Assembly (NCBI RefSeq): GCF_013297935.1
Contig: NZ_JAAFIX010000005.1
Span: 212,788-276,787 of the forward strand
Direction of reading: 5' to 3'
Origin: Rhodoferax sp.
GTDB taxonomy: Bacteria > Pseudomonadota > Gammaproteobacteria > Burkholderiales > Burkholderiaceae_C
Length of the DNA: 64,000 bases
Every line of letters starts with the position of its first letter. The first letter of the stretch is position 1. The notes under the pieces were generated by a model. It had not been told where the DNA came from. It did no database searches and saw only the letters and a list, made by a program, of their open reading frames with translations. Both the position numbers and the translations under genes were made by a program. Positions 44,001 through 53,046 of the stretch are shown here, piece after piece.

Positions 44001-45128
44001 ATGGAAAACAGCCTGTACGACTTGAGCCCGCTGTTGCGGGTGTTGGCCATCGGCGCGCTGATCGCCAGTGCCCCCGCGCTGTGGGTCTACCTGCGCAACC
44101 AGAGGGCAGACGGTGCGAGCCGCTACCGGGCTCTGGCGGCAATCACCTTGTTTGTGACCTTTGATCTGGTGCTTTTCGGGGCATTTACCCGGCTGACCGA
44201 CAGCGGACTCGGTTGCCCTGACTGGCCGGGTTGCTATGGCAATGCAAGTCCCTTGGGGGCTAAACACGATATCGCCATGGCGCAGTTAGCGCTGCCAGAC
44301 GGGCCCGTCACCCATGGCAAGGCCTGGATAGAGATGGTGCACCGCTACATGGCCACCGGCGTGGGCGCCTTGATTACCCTGATGACGGTGTGGGCCTGGC
44401 GCATGCACCGGCGCTCGCCGGCGACCGGGGTCAACCCGTGGTGGCCTACCGTTACCTTGGTCTGGGTGTGTATTCAGGGTGCCTTCGGTGCGCTCACCGT
44501 CACGATGAAGCTGTTTCCCGCCATCGTCAGCCTGCATTTGCTGGGTGGCTATACCTTGCTGGCGCTGTTGGTGGCACAGGTTGCCATGGTTCCTCGCGGG
44601 GCCTTGGGTGCTGCGGAGCCCCGGCCACTGCCAACGCGGTACCGCACTGCCACTATGGCGGGTCTCGTGCTGCTGGTGCTCCAGGCAGCATCTGGAGCCT
44701 GGGTGAGCACCAACTATGCAGTGTTGGCCTGTACCGAATTCCCCGGCTGCCAGGGTGAGCTTTGGCCGGCCATGGACTGGGCGGCCGCCACTGAAATCTG
44801 GCGACCGCTCGGGCTCACCGCATCGGGAGACACCTTGAGTTTTCAGGCGCTGACCGCCATGCACATGGGGCACCGCACGATGGCGCTGCTGACCTTTGTG
44901 CTGCTGGGGGCCTTGGCGTGGTACTGGCACCGCCAACCCGTTTTAAAGAAACCCGCACGCTGGCTCGCTGCCTTGTTGTTGCTGCAACTCGCGACCGGCC
45001 TGAGCAATGTCGTGCTGGGTTGGCCATTGTTGGCTGCTGTGATGCACACCGGTGGCGCTGGCGCGCTCGTCATGGTGCTGGTCTGGGCTTGGGTCCAGTG
45101 CCGCAATGCGCCCGCAGCCCGCCACTAG
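44001..45128 (+). CDS. ctaA: Haem A synthase (Cox15/CtaA)
   Basis: Eight-span, 375-residue monooxygenase that oxidises the C8 methyl of haem O to give haem A. Motifs include FGAFTRLTDSGLGCPDWPGCYG near residue 55 (shown in part) and the haem-ligand histidines in MVHRYMATGVG, SLHLLGGY, HMGHRT and MHTGGAGAL. Directly followed by ctaB in the usual order. Confidence 0.96.
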   Translation: MENSLYDLSPLLRVLAIGALIASAPALWVYLRNQRADGASRYRALAAITLFVTFDLVLFGAFTRLTDSGLGCPDWPGCYGNASPLGAKHDIAMAQLALPDGPVTHGKAWIEMVHRYMATGVGALITLMTVWAWRMHRRSPATGVNPWWPTVTLVWVCIQGAFGALTVTMKLFPAIVSLHLLGGYTLLALLVAQVAMVPRGALGAAEPRPLPTRYRTATMAGLVLLVLQAASGAWVSTNYAVLACTEFPGCQGELWPAMDWAAATEIWRPLGLTASGDTLSFQALTAMHMGHRTMALLTFVLLGALAWYWHRQPVLKKPARWLAALLLLQLATGLSNVVLGWPLLAAVMHTGGAGALVMVLVWAWVQCRNAPAARH

Positions 45129-45149
45129 AACAAGAAACTGAGAATCCGA

Positions 45150-46043
45150 ATGACTGTACCAATGGCCGCCCCCAAGCCCTCCGTGCTGGCGCAATTCCAC
45201 GCCCTGACCAAACCCCGCGTTATCCAGCTGATTGTCTTTTGTGCGCTGATCGGCATGGTGTTGGCCGTGCCCGGCGCACCCACCATGGCCCAAGTGCTGC
45301 AAGCTGTGATCGCCTGCTTCGGCATCTACCTGGTGGCAGGTGCCGCCGCCGCCTTCAATTGCATTGTGGAAAAAGGCATCGACGCCAAAATGAAGCGCAC
45401 GGCCTGGCGACCAACCGCCCGCGGAGAGCTCAGCGATACCCAGACCCTGATGTTTTCGGCCCTGCTGTGCGGGGCCGGTTCTGTGATTCTTTATGTGTGG
45501 GTCAACCCACTCACCATGTGGCTGACCTTTGCGACCTTTGTCGGTTATGCGGTGATCTACACCGTGATCCTCAAGCCGCTCACGCCCCAGAACATTGTGA
45601 TCGGCGGTGCATCCGGCGCCATGCCCCCGGTACTGGGCTGGTCGTCCATGACGGGTGATGTGGGCCCCGAGGCGCTGATTCTGTTTTTGATCATCTTCCT
45701 GTGGACGCCACCCCACTTCTGGGCCCTGGCCCTGTATCGGGTGGAGGATTACCGCAAATCCGGCCTGCCCATGTTGCCGGTCACCCACGGCAGTGAATTC
45801 ACCCGCCTGCAAATCCTGCTCTACACCTTCATGCTCCTGGCGGCCTGTTTGCTGCCGTTCATTTATGGCATGAGTGGCTGGCTGTATCTGGTGGTCGCCG
45901 TGGGCCTGTGTCTGGGCTTCTGCTGGTACGCGGTGCGCCTCTTGCGGCACTACTCTGACGAGCTGGCGCGCGCTACCTTCCGCTTTTCACTCATTCACTT
46001 GAGTGTGTTGTTTGCAGCCTTGCTGCTGGACCATTACTTATGA
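45150..46043 (+). CDS. ctaB: Protohaem IX farnesyltransferase (haem O synthase)
   Basis: UbiA-family prenyltransferase, 297 residues, nine spans. It has the first Asp-rich motif at [15 protein letters not shown] (about 67-81) and the second region [14 protein letters not shown]. It adds the farnesyl tail to haem B, giving the substrate of CtaA. Its stop overlaps the sco ATG. Confidence 0.97.
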   Translation: MTVPMAAPKPSVLAQFHALTKPRVIQLIVFCALIGMVLAVPGAPTMAQVLQAVIACFGIYLVAGAAAAFNCIVEKGIDAKMKRTAWRPTARGELSDTQTLMFSALLCGAGSVILYVWVNPLTMWLTFATFVGYAVIYTVILKPLTPQNIVIGGASGAMPPVLGWSSMTGDVGPEALILFLIIFLWTPPHFWALALYRVEDYRKSGLPMLPVTHGSEFTRLQILLYTFMLLAACLLPFIYGMSGWLYLVVAVGLCLGFCWYAVRLLRHYSDELARATFRFSLIHLSVLFAALLLDHYL

Positions 46044-46648
46044 TTACGAAACGTTCTGCTATTCGATTAATAGCTGGTGGCGCAATATTGTCGGGCGCTG
46101 GCGGGCTTTTGAGTGCCTGTTCGGAGGCCAAGCCCAGCTTTTCGTCAGTCGATGTGACCGGAGCCACTTACGCCAAAGACTTCGAGCTGACGGACCACAA
46201 CGGCCAGGTCCGCCGCCTCGCGGACTTCAAGGGCAAGATCGTGGTCATGTTCTTCGGCTACACCCAATGCCCCGACGTCTGCCCGACCTCCATGGCAGAG
46301 CTGGCAGAAGTGAAGAAAGCACTGGGCGCCGATGGCGACAAGCTGCAGGGCATTTTTGTGACGGTAGACCCTGCCCGCGACACGCCTGAAGTGCTCAAGG
46401 GTTACATGGAGAACTTCGACCCCACGTTCCTGGCGCTCTACACCACGCCGGACAAATTGGCCGATCTGGCCAAAGACTTCAAGGTCTACTACAAGCGGGT
46501 CGACGGTCAAACCCCGACCAGCTACACCATGGACCACTCCGCGGGCAGCTACATCTACGACACCCAAGGCAAACTGCGCTTGTTTACCCGCTACGGCAGC
46601 GGAGCGAAGGTGCTGGCGGCAGACATTCAGCAACTGCTGAAATCCTGA
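46040..46648 (+). CDS. SCO1/SenC copper chaperone lipoprotein
   Basis: 202-residue periplasmic copper chaperone for the CuA site of subunit II. Copper ligands Cys77 and Cys81 (QCPDVCPT) and His166 (MDHSAG) are all present. The N-terminus is a lipoprotein signal with lipobox LLSAC (Cys27). The hydrophobic part of that signal (residues 6-25) is encoded by copy D of the dispersed repeat. Last gene of the surf1-ctaA-ctaB-sco run. Confidence 0.94.
   Translation: MITKRSAIRLIAGGAILSGAGGLLSACSEAKPSFSSVDVTGATYAKDFELTDHNGQVRRLADFKGKIVVMFFGYTQCPDVCPTSMAELAEVKKALGADGDKLQGIFVTVDPARDTPEVLKGYMENFDPTFLALYTTPDKLADLAKDFKVYYKRVDGQTPTSYTMDHSAGSYIYDTQGKLRLFTRYGSGAKVLAADIQQLLKS
46056..46114 (+). repeat. Dispersed 59-bp repeat, copy D (sense, in the sco signal peptide)
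   Basis: Perfect GCTAT-N7-ATAGC inverted repeat, GCGC at 25-28 and GCGCT at 40-44. It is read in the frame whose codons start at repeat position 3, giving [10 protein letters not shown]. Copy E is read in the same frame. Confidence 0.78.
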
Positions 46649-46714
46649 CTCCGGGAGCAGCAGCGCGCGCAGCCGGCGGCGCTACTGCCAAGTTAGAGCG
46701 GCCGGGACCTCGGC

Positions 46715-47707
46715 TCAGTCGAGCTTGATGTTTTGCTGCGCAATGATGCTACCCAGCAAAGCCGTATCGGCTTTCACACGGTTGGCCAGTCCCTCGGCAG
46801 AGGTGCCTTGAACCGTCCAGCCTTGTTGAAACATTTTTTGCCGCATGTCGGTGCTGCGGGCAATCTCGCTGAACACGGCCGACAAGCGTGCCACCACCGG
46901 TGCCGGCATGCTGCGTGGGGCTGCCACGGCGTTCCAGATTTCAAGGTTCAGGTCCCGCACGCCGGCCTCTGACAGGCTAGGAATCTCCGGCACCAAAGCG
47001 CTGCGCACACTGGCGGTAATGCCGATCGCCTTGAGCTTGCCCGCCCGTATTTGCGCGGCGGCCAGCGCAGGTGGAAGCAAACTCAGTTGCAGATCGCCAC
47101 TGATCATGGCCGTGGCTACTTGCGGATACCCGGCATAGGGCACATGGACCGCTGCAATGCGGGCCCGGGACTTGAGCAACTCCATGCCGATATGTCCCAC
47201 AGTCCCGACGCCTGGTGTGCCGTAGTTCCAGGTGTCGCCCCCAGCGCGCGCCGCTGCTAAAAACTCAGCGGCCGTCGTGCCCGGCGCCTGCGCCGGTGCG
47301 GTGAGCACCAGGGGCGACACGCCCAGCAGACTCACAGGCTGCAAGTCTTTAAGGGGGTCATAGCTCAGCTTGGGGTTGAGTAGCTTGGCTATCGTCATGT
47401 TGCCGTTGATCATCAGCCCGATGGTGTGGTCATCGGTGGCTTTGGCCACCGCGTCGGCCGCAATATTGCCGGCCGCACCCACCTTGTTTTCCACAATCAC
47501 CGGCTGCCCCAGTGCCTTGGACAAGGGCTCGGCAAAGGCACGGGCTGTCAGGTCCGGGGACGATCCGCCGGGAAACCCCACTACCAAGCGCACCGGCTTG
47601 GTCGGCCAGGGTGCAGATTTTGAGCCATTTTGGGCTTGAGCCCCCGTAGATATTGCGCAAGCAGCTATAAAAACAGTAGCAATGGCGTGGCGGCGATGAC
47701 GGTTCAT
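46715..47707 (-). CDS. Bug-family tripartite tricarboxylate transporter substrate-binding protein
   Basis: Periplasmic solute receptor of the TctC/Bug family (330 residues from ATG 47707). The signal peptide ends near AQAQ. Motifs are WPTKPVRLVVGFPGGSSPDLTARAFAEPL (seen in part) and the later VENKVGAAGNIAADAVAKA. Bug proteins bind carboxylates such as TCA acids or aromatics. No tctA or tctB permease gene is adjacent, as is common for orphan Bug genes in this order. The signal-peptide core is encoded by copy E of the dispersed repeat. Confidence 0.9.
   Translation of the reverse strand: MNRHRRHAIATVFIAACAISTGAQAQNGSKSAPWPTKPVRLVVGFPGGSSPDLTARAFAEPLSKALGQPVIVENKVGAAGNIAADAVAKATDDHTIGLMINGNMTIAKLLNPKLSYDPLKDLQPVSLLGVSPLVLTAPAQAPGTTAAEFLAAARAGGDTWNYGTPGVGTVGHIGMELLKSRARIAAVHVPYAGYPQVATAMISGDLQLSLLPPALAAAQIRAGKLKAIGITASVRSALVPEIPSLSEAGVRDLNLEIWNAVAAPRSMPAPVVARLSAVFSEIARSTDMRQKMFQQGWTVQGTSAEGLANRVKADTALLGSIIAQQNIKLD
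47624..47682 (-). repeat. Dispersed 59-bp repeat, copy E (sense, in the Bug signal peptide)
   Basis: Keeps TTGCTA, ATAGCTGCTTGCGCA and GGGGGCT in register. Read in the same codon frame as copies D and G. It encodes the stretch A-T-V-F-I-A-A-C-A-I-S-T-G-A-Q-A of the secretion signal. Confidence 0.85.
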
Positions 47708-47723
47708 GAGCGGAGTTTCCAAT

Positions 47724-47757
47724 AAAAAAAGCCCCTGCTGGTGGGGCCGGCAGGGGC
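47724..47757 (-). terminator. Rho-independent terminator of rpoH
   Basis: On the minus strand GCCCCTGC and GCAGGGGC pair around a 10-nt loop, followed by seven T. It lies between the rpoH stop and the Bug gene start on the same strand. Confidence 0.9.
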
Positions 47758-47795
47758 ATTGTGCGTGAAGTCAGGCGGCGTGTGTCGCCGCACGG

Positions 47796-48737
47796 TCAGG
47801 CGTAGGCGGCGAGGGCGGACTTCATTTTCTTCATGGCGGCCACTTCGATCTGACGGATGCGCTCTGCGCTTACGCCGTATTCGGCGGCCAGGTCGTGCAG
47901 GGTCATGCCGCCGGAGTTGTCGTCGTTCACCTTGAGCCAGCGCTCCTCGACGATGCGGCGGCTGCGCTCGTCCAGGCTGGCCAAGGCGGTGGCAATACCG
48001 TCGGTTGCCAGCACGTCGCGCTGGCGCGCCTCGATCATGGCGACCGGTTCATGGTTGGTGTCGGTGAGGTAGGCGATGGGGCCGAATGCGTCTTCACCAT
48101 CGTCAGATGGGCTTGGGTCCAGCAGCACATCGCCACCGGCCAGGCGCGCTTCCATTTCCAGCACTTCTTCGGGCTTCACATTGAGTTCCCGGGCCATGGT
48201 TTGGACCTGCTCCGGATTCAGGGTGTCGCGGTGGGTGTCGAGGTCGGCCGCAGCATCTTCACCCTTGAAGCGTTGCTTCATGGAGCGCAGGTTGAAAAAC
48301 AGTTTGCGCTGGGCTTTGGTGGTCGCTACCTTCACCATGCGCCAGTTTTTGAGGATGTACTCGTGAATTTCGGCCTTGATCCAGTGCAGCGCGTAGCTCA
48401 CCAGACGCACGCCCTGCTCGGGGTCGAAGCGCTTGACCGCCTTCATCAGGCCCACATTGCCTTCCTGGATCAGGTCACCATGCGGCAGACCGTAGCCCAG
48501 GTATTGGCGCGCCACCGACACCACAAGGCGTAAGTGAGAAAGCACTAACTTACCGGCAGCCTCAAGGTCGTTGTCGTTTTTGAACTTGCGGGCGTATTCC
48601 TGCTCTTCTTCGAGTGTGAGCAAAGGCAGCCGGTTCGCGGCAGAAATATAGGCGTCCAGATTCCCCAGCGGCGGCACCAAAGACCACGGGTTGGCCGTGG
48701 CCAGGGCGGTGCGGGGGGCAGCAATCAGTGCGGTCAT
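47796..48737 (-). CDS. rpoH: RNA polymerase heat-shock sigma factor RpoH (sigma-32)
   Basis: Directs transcription of chaperone and protease genes. The 313-residue protein shows region 2 (LVLSHLRLVVSVARQYLGYGLPHGDLIQEGNVGLMKAV, seen in part). The RpoH box is QRKLFFNLR at about 143-151, and region 4.2 ends it (GVSAERIRQIEVAAMKKMK). A clear AAGGAG ribosome site precedes ATG 48737. A perfect CIRCE operator lies 29 bp upstream of the start codon, so HrcA very likely represses it. Confidence 0.97.
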   Translation of the reverse strand: MTALIAAPRTALATANPWSLVPPLGNLDAYISAANRLPLLTLEEEQEYARKFKNDNDLEAAGKLVLSHLRLVVSVARQYLGYGLPHGDLIQEGNVGLMKAVKRFDPEQGVRLVSYALHWIKAEIHEYILKNWRMVKVATTKAQRKLFFNLRSMKQRFKGEDAAADLDTHRDTLNPEQVQTMARELNVKPEEVLEMEARLAGGDVLLDPSPSDDGEDAFGPIAYLTDTNHEPVAMIEARQRDVLATDGIATALASLDERSRRIVEERWLKVNDDNSGGMTLHDLAAEYGVSAERIRQIEVAAMKKMKSALAAYA

Positions 48738-48762
48738 AGGTAACTCCTTCTCTTCGGTCTTT

Positions 48763-48792
48763 ATATTAGCACTCGTGAGAGTCGAGTGCTAA
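48763..48792 (-). promoter_or_regulatory. Predicted sigma-70 promoter of rpoH overlapping CIRCE
   Basis: On the minus strand TAATAT (48763-48768) is a good -10. TTAGCA (48787-48792) is a 4-of-6 match to -35 with an 18-bp spacer. The CIRCE arms coincide with both hexamers, so HrcA bound there would block polymerase. Inference from position only. Confidence 0.55.
48766..48792. promoter_or_regulatory. CIRCE operator (HrcA binding site)
   Basis: TTAGCACTC, nine bases, then GAGTGCTAA: an exact match to the CIRCE consensus inverted repeat. It lies 29 bp upstream of the rpoH ATG. HrcA repression of rpoH via CIRCE is a reported arrangement in betaproteobacteria. It links the two heat-shock systems: loss of HrcA function raises sigma-32. 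Confidence 0.95.
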
Positions 48793-48835
48793 TGGAGAAG
48801 TTCAATCCAATGGGGCATGTAGGGGTACGGACGTT

Positions 48836-48859
48836 AAAAAGGGCCCGAAGGCCCTTTTT
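48836..48859 (-). terminator. Rho-independent terminator after the acyl-CoA ligase gene
   Basis: AAAAAGGGCC and GGCCCTTTTT pair around CGAA. Works in both orientations, but only the minus-strand ligase gene ends here (20 bp before it). Confidence 0.88.
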
Positions 48860-48879
48860 ATGTACACAAAAGCGGGGTG

Positions 48880-50562
48880 TCAGGCCCAGCGCACTTTGTC
48901 TTTGCCGGAGTACCAGCCCGCGAGTTGCGGCTCCACCGCGGACTCGATGCGGGCCCGCTTGATTTTCATGGTGGGGGTCAGCATGCCGTTTTCAATCGAC
49001 CATGGCTCCGTGGCCACGACCAGCATCTGCAGCTTTTCGTAGTCGGGCAACTCGGCGTTCACGTCCACCAACAGTTGCTCCAATTCGGCGTGAATGCTGG
49101 CTTTGAAGGCAGGGTCTGACTTCACCTGAGGGCGGATGGTTTCCGCTAGCACCACAATGGCGTAGGCCGATGGCTGGCCCACGCCGGAGACCATGCTGGT
49201 CTCGATACGAGGGCAGGCGTTCAGGCGGTTCTCAATAGGGGCCGGGGCCACATATTTACCCTTGGAGGTCTTGAATAGCTCTTTCACGCGGCCGGTCAGC
49301 TTCAGCAGGCCGTCGGCACGGCGCTCGCCCTTGTCGCCAGTGCGGAAGAAGCCGTCTTCGGTGAACACCTCGGCGTCCAGATCGGGGCGCTTGTAGTAGC
49401 CCACAAACTGGCCCGGGGACTTGATGAGCACTTCGCCGACCTCGCTGATGCGGACCTCGACGCCCTTGAGCGGCACGCCCACACAGCCCGGTGCGTTGAT
49501 TTGCGCCGTGGAGTTGTGCGAATACGCAAAGTCCTCGGTCATGGCGTAACCCTCAATCAGGTTCAGCCCCAAGCGACGGTACCAGGCAATCAGCTCTGCG
49601 GGAATGGGGGCGGAGCCGCTGCCCGCCAGCAAGGCGTGGTCCAGGCCCAGACCCTTGAGGACCTTGCGGCCCACGATCTTGCCCAGAATAGGAATGCTCA
49701 GCAGGCGGTCCAGCTTTTTGGGCGGCATTTTGGCAAACACGCCTTGCTGGAATTTGAGCCACAGGCGGGGCACCGAGATGAAGGTCACCGGCTTGGCGCG
49801 GTTCAGGTCTTGGATGAAGGTGTCCAGCGACTCCGCAAAAAACAGCTGGGTATTGCCATTGACCAGAGTGGCCGACTCGACCCACGCACGCTCAAACACG
49901 TGCGCCAGCGGCAAGTAGGACAGCATGCGGTTGCGGGTCTGGGTGCCGATGCGGGCCTGGGTGTCGTTGTTGATGCCCTCGGCGGCGGCCGTAATGCGTT
50001 CGAAGCTGTGCATCACCCCCTTGGGCTGGCCGGTGGAGCCGGAGGTGTACATCAGGATCCCGATGTCCGTGCCGGCGCGGGCCGGCTGGCCGGTCAGGGG
50101 CTTGGTGCGCGCGGTGACAGCGTCCCACGACTCGTAGCTGTTTTTCGGCGCGAGCGGGAAGGCAATGATCGGCAGGCCGGCAGGAATGCCGGGCTGCTGC
50201 TGGTCAAACGTGTCGAGCTTGCCGACAAACAGCAGGCTGGCCTCGCTGTGGTCCAGCACATAGCGCACGGTGTCGGCCGTTTCGGTCGGGAAGATGGCGA
50301 CCGTGGTGCAGCCGGCCATCCAGATGGCCAACTCCGCCATGATGAAGTGGGCGCAGTTCTTGGACAGGATGGCGACGCGGGCACCGGGCTCCAGGTTCTG
50401 GGCTTTCAGGTGCGCAGCCATGCGGCGCGCCTGGTCCAGGGTCTGTTTCCAGGTGTAGTCCACCACCTGACCGCCGCCAACCGGCTGGGTCATGAAGACC
50501 TCGTCTGCGTGGGTGGTTTCGTGGCTGTAGACGTAGTCCAGCATGAGTTTGGCTTGTGCCAT
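48880..50562 (-). CDS. AMP-dependent long-chain fatty-acid-CoA ligase
   Basis: Adenylate-forming enzyme of 560 residues that activates carboxylic acids to CoA thioesters. The P-loop-like YTSGSTGQPKGV (about 175-186), LPLAHVFERA, GYAMTED and the C-terminal TGRVKELFKTSKGKYVAP (hinge and catalytic Lys) are complete. It resembles ACSBG/FadD15-like long-chain ligases. The substrate cannot be fixed by sequence. It is monocistronic with its own terminator. Confidence 0.9.
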   Translation of the reverse strand: MAQAKLMLDYVYSHETTHADEVFMTQPVGGGQVVDYTWKQTLDQARRMAAHLKAQNLEPGARVAILSKNCAHFIMAELAIWMAGCTTVAIFPTETADTVRYVLDHSEASLLFVGKLDTFDQQQPGIPAGLPIIAFPLAPKNSYESWDAVTARTKPLTGQPARAGTDIGILMYTSGSTGQPKGVMHSFERITAAAEGINNDTQARIGTQTRNRMLSYLPLAHVFERAWVESATLVNGNTQLFFAESLDTFIQDLNRAKPVTFISVPRLWLKFQQGVFAKMPPKKLDRLLSIPILGKIVGRKVLKGLGLDHALLAGSGSAPIPAELIAWYRRLGLNLIEGYAMTEDFAYSHNSTAQINAPGCVGVPLKGVEVRISEVGEVLIKSPGQFVGYYKRPDLDAEVFTEDGFFRTGDKGERRADGLLKLTGRVKELFKTSKGKYVAPAPIENRLNACPRIETSMVSGVGQPSAYAIVVLAETIRPQVKSDPAFKASIHAELEQLLVDVNAELPDYEKLQMLVVATEPWSIENGMLTPTMKIKRARIESAVEPQLAGWYSGKDKVRWA

Positions 50563-50872
50563 TTTGTCTCCGTTTTATGGGTTGTTTTTTGCATTGTCTT
50601 GGCTTTTGCGTGCCGTTGAGTGCTTTTTCGGGGGATATCCCCTCGGGTTAGAGAGAGGCGCCTATTTGCGGGTGAATGCTGTATCGCATTAATTGGCGTT
50701 TTTTGTCCTCTAATTGGCCTTGATGTGGCATAGGCCCACATTTATGTGGGCTACCATCAGGTCAAACCCGATAAGAATTTGGCTTTTTATGTCCTTGGTA
50801 TCTACCCTGTAGCACGCGCAGGTTGAGCTCGATGCGCAGCCATTCTTTGCCCCAATTGACAACAAGGTCACC
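50563..50872. other. 310-bp AT-rich intergenic region with two palindromes
   Basis: Lies between the divergent acyl-CoA ligase and DUF1272 genes. It contains GGGGATATCCCC at 50631-50642, a perfect 12-bp palindrome. It also contains an interrupted inverted repeat, GCCCACAT/ATGTGGGC, near 50727-50744. Both could be operators; neither matches a motif I know. No open frame of gene character is seen. It probably holds both promoters. Confidence 0.5.
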
Positions 50873-51142
50873 ATGCTCCAACTCCGCCCCAACTGCGAAT
50901 GCTGCAACACCGATTTGCCGCCCGCTGCCCTGAATGCCCGCATCTGCTCGTTTGAATGCACTTTTTGCGCAGACTGCGCAGACGCCAAGTTGCAAGGCGC
51001 CTGCCCCAACTGCGGCGGCGAGCTGGTGCGCCGCCCGGTGCGCCCCAGCGCCAAGCTGGCCAATAACCCACCCTCGGTCGAGAGGGTGCTTCAACCCCAT
51101 GGCTGTGCGCCTCGGGTGGTGGAGCCGGGAGCCTTGGCATGA
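50873..51142 (+). CDS. DUF1272 zinc-ribbon-like protein
   Basis: 89-residue protein with paired cysteines: CECC near residue 9, CSFECTFCADC at about 25-35 and CPNC near 44, consistent with a zinc-binding DUF1272 domain of unknown role. The tail after residue 60 is less ordered. Its stop overlaps the start of the EamA transporter gene by four bases, suggesting translational coupling. Confidence 0.88.
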   Translation: MLQLRPNCECCNTDLPPAALNARICSFECTFCADCADAKLQGACPNCGGELVRRPVRPSAKLANNPPSVERVLQPHGCAPRVVEPGALA

Positions 51143-52083
51143 GCGCGACCTTGCCCATGCGCCCTAAAGACCTGGCGTTGGCGCTGCTCGTCATCGTGGT
51201 GTGGGGGGTGAACTTCGCGGTCATCAAGGTGGGCGTTGTGGGCGTGCCGCCGCTGCTGCTGGGTGCCCTGCGATTTTTGCTGGCGGCGTTTCCCGCCCTG
51301 TTGTTTTTAAAGCCGCCCAAGGTGCCTCTGCGCTGGTACCTGGCCTACGGCATGACGATCTCGGTGGGGCAGTTTGCCTTTTTGTTCACCGCCATTCATG
51401 TCGGCATGCCCTCAGGCCTGGCATCACTGGTGCTGCAGTCGCAGTCGTTTTTCACTCTGCTGCTGGCAGCGTGGTGGCTCAAGGAGCGTTGGCAGGCGAA
51501 CCAGATGGCGGGTTTGCTGCTGGCCGCCTGCGGCTTGGTGCTAATTGGCAGCGCTGCGGGGCCGGCGGGTAGCGGTGTGTCGATGCCGCTGCTGGGCTTT
51601 TTGCTCACGGTGGCGGCGGCAGTCATGTGGGCGTGCGGCAACATCGTGACCCGCACCGTGAGTCGCTACGGGCCCATGAACCAGCTCGCCTTTGTGGTGT
51701 GGGCCAGCCTGGTGCCGCCCCTGCCGTTTTTAGTGCTCTCGCTGTTCATAGAAGGACCTGACGCGATCACCACGGCCCTGCAGGGCATCGGCTGGAGCAC
51801 CTTTGCCGCCATTGCCTACCTGGCGTGGGCCGCCACCTTGCTGGGTTATGGCTTGTGGACGCACCTGATGTCGCGCTACCCGACCAACCGCGTGGCGCCG
51901 TTTACCTTGCTGGTGCCCGTGGTCGGCCTGACCACCGGCTGGCTGGTGTTTGGCGAGGCGCTGCGCCCGGTGCACTTTGCCGGTGGCGCACTGTTGATGG
52001 CCGGCCTGCTGTTCAATGTGTTCGGCGGGCCCCTGATGTCGCGCTGGATGGCGCGGCTGCAGCAGCTCCGGGCGCGCACATGA
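51139..52083 (+). CDS. EamA-family (DMT) transporter
   Basis: 10-span drug/metabolite transporter of 314 residues. It has two EamA halves: the first begins VVWGVNFAVIKVG, and the second AVMWACGNIVTRTVSRYG near residue 155. The family exports amino acids and metabolites, and the substrate here is unknown. Sandwiched in an overlapping cluster DUF1272-EamA-GlxA. Confidence 0.88.
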   Translation: MSATLPMRPKDLALALLVIVVWGVNFAVIKVGVVGVPPLLLGALRFLLAAFPALLFLKPPKVPLRWYLAYGMTISVGQFAFLFTAIHVGMPSGLASLVLQSQSFFTLLLAAWWLKERWQANQMAGLLLAACGLVLIGSAAGPAGSGVSMPLLGFLLTVAAAVMWACGNIVTRTVSRYGPMNQLAFVVWASLVPPLPFLVLSLFIEGPDAITTALQGIGWSTFAAIAYLAWAATLLGYGLWTHLMSRYPTNRVAPFTLLVPVVGLTTGWLVFGEALRPVHFAGGALLMAGLLFNVFGGPLMSRWMARLQQLRART

Positions 52084-53039
52084 GCACCACCACGCTCCAC
52101 ATCTACCTGGTGCTCACTCCCAATGTGCTGATGCTGGACTACGCCGGCCCGGCCGAGGCGCTGCGCATGGCGCGCGACATGGGGGCCGCCTTGGAGCTGC
52201 ACATGTGCGGGCCGCAGCCCGAGATCGTGACCTCGCTGGGGACCGGTCTCACCGGCTTGCAGCCCTTGCCCGCCGAGCTGCCACCGCACAGCCTGGTCTT
52301 GGTAGTGGGCAATAGCAACGAGGCGGAAGACTACGCCACCGAGTCCGCCCGTGCCGTCGTGCGCTGGTTGCGCACCGCGCCGCAAGCGGATACGCGCTTG
52401 GCCAGCATCTGCTCCGGTGCCTTGCTGCTGGCGCAAGCCGGTTGCCTCGACGGGCGGCACTGCACCACCCACCACACCCTGATCGCCGAATTGCAGGCGC
52501 TGGCCCCGAGCGCACAGGTGGTGGCGGACCGTATTTTTGTGGACGATGGCCGGGTGCTCACCAGTGCCGGCATCACCACCGGGATTGACCTGGCGCTCTA
52601 CCTGATCGAGCAGGTGGCGGGCCCGGAGCTGGCGGCCCGCGTGGCGCGCCGCATGGTGGTGTACCAACGTCGTGGCACCCACGACCCGCAAATGTCGCCC
52701 TGGCTGGCGCACCGCAACCACATGCACCCCGCCGTGCACCGCGCGCAAGACGCCATTACCCGCGAGCCCCAGCGCGACTGGAGCCTGGCGGATCTGGCCG
52801 AGGTGGCCTGTGTCAGCCCCCGCCACCTGACCCGCTTGTTTGGGCAGCACACGGGCATCAGCGTGGTGGTGTACCAGCAGCAACTGCGGATTGCGCGGGC
52901 CAAAGACCTGCTGTCGCGCCAGCGTCTGCCGGTAGAGCGGGTAGCGGGCTTATGCGGCTTTGCCTCCGCCCGGGACCTGCGCCGTGTGTGGCGCAAATAC
53001 GAGGCGGGTTCGCCCGTCAGTGTGCGGGGTAGCGCTTAA
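52080..53039 (+). CDS. GlxA-type transcriptional regulator (DJ-1/PfpI plus AraC HTH)
   Basis: 319-residue regulator. The N-terminal DJ-1/PfpI-like domain (residues 1-190) has ASICSGALLLAQAG. The C-terminal AraC domain has two HTH units (WSLADLAEVACVSPRHLTRLFGQHTG; given in part). ATG 52080 overlaps the EamA stop (ATGA), so the regulator is co-translated with the transporter and may control it. The ligand is unknown. Confidence 0.88.
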   Translation: MSTTTLHIYLVLTPNVLMLDYAGPAEALRMARDMGAALELHMCGPQPEIVTSLGTGLTGLQPLPAELPPHSLVLVVGNSNEAEDYATESARAVVRWLRTAPQADTRLASICSGALLLAQAGCLDGRHCTTHHTLIAELQALAPSAQVVADRIFVDDGRVLTSAGITTGIDLALYLIEQVAGPELAARVARRMVVYQRRGTHDPQMSPWLAHRNHMHPAVHRAQDAITREPQRDWSLADLAEVACVSPRHLTRLFGQHTGISVVVYQQQLRIARAKDLLSRQRLPVERVAGLCGFASARDLRRVWRKYEAGSPVSVRGSA

Positions 53040-53046
53040 GGCCGGG

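Noticed and set aside
51825..52079. Upstream extension of the GlxA-type regulator frame
   Set aside because: It overlaps the EamA gene in another frame. ATG 52080 gives the normal GlxA N-terminus and an ATGA junction.
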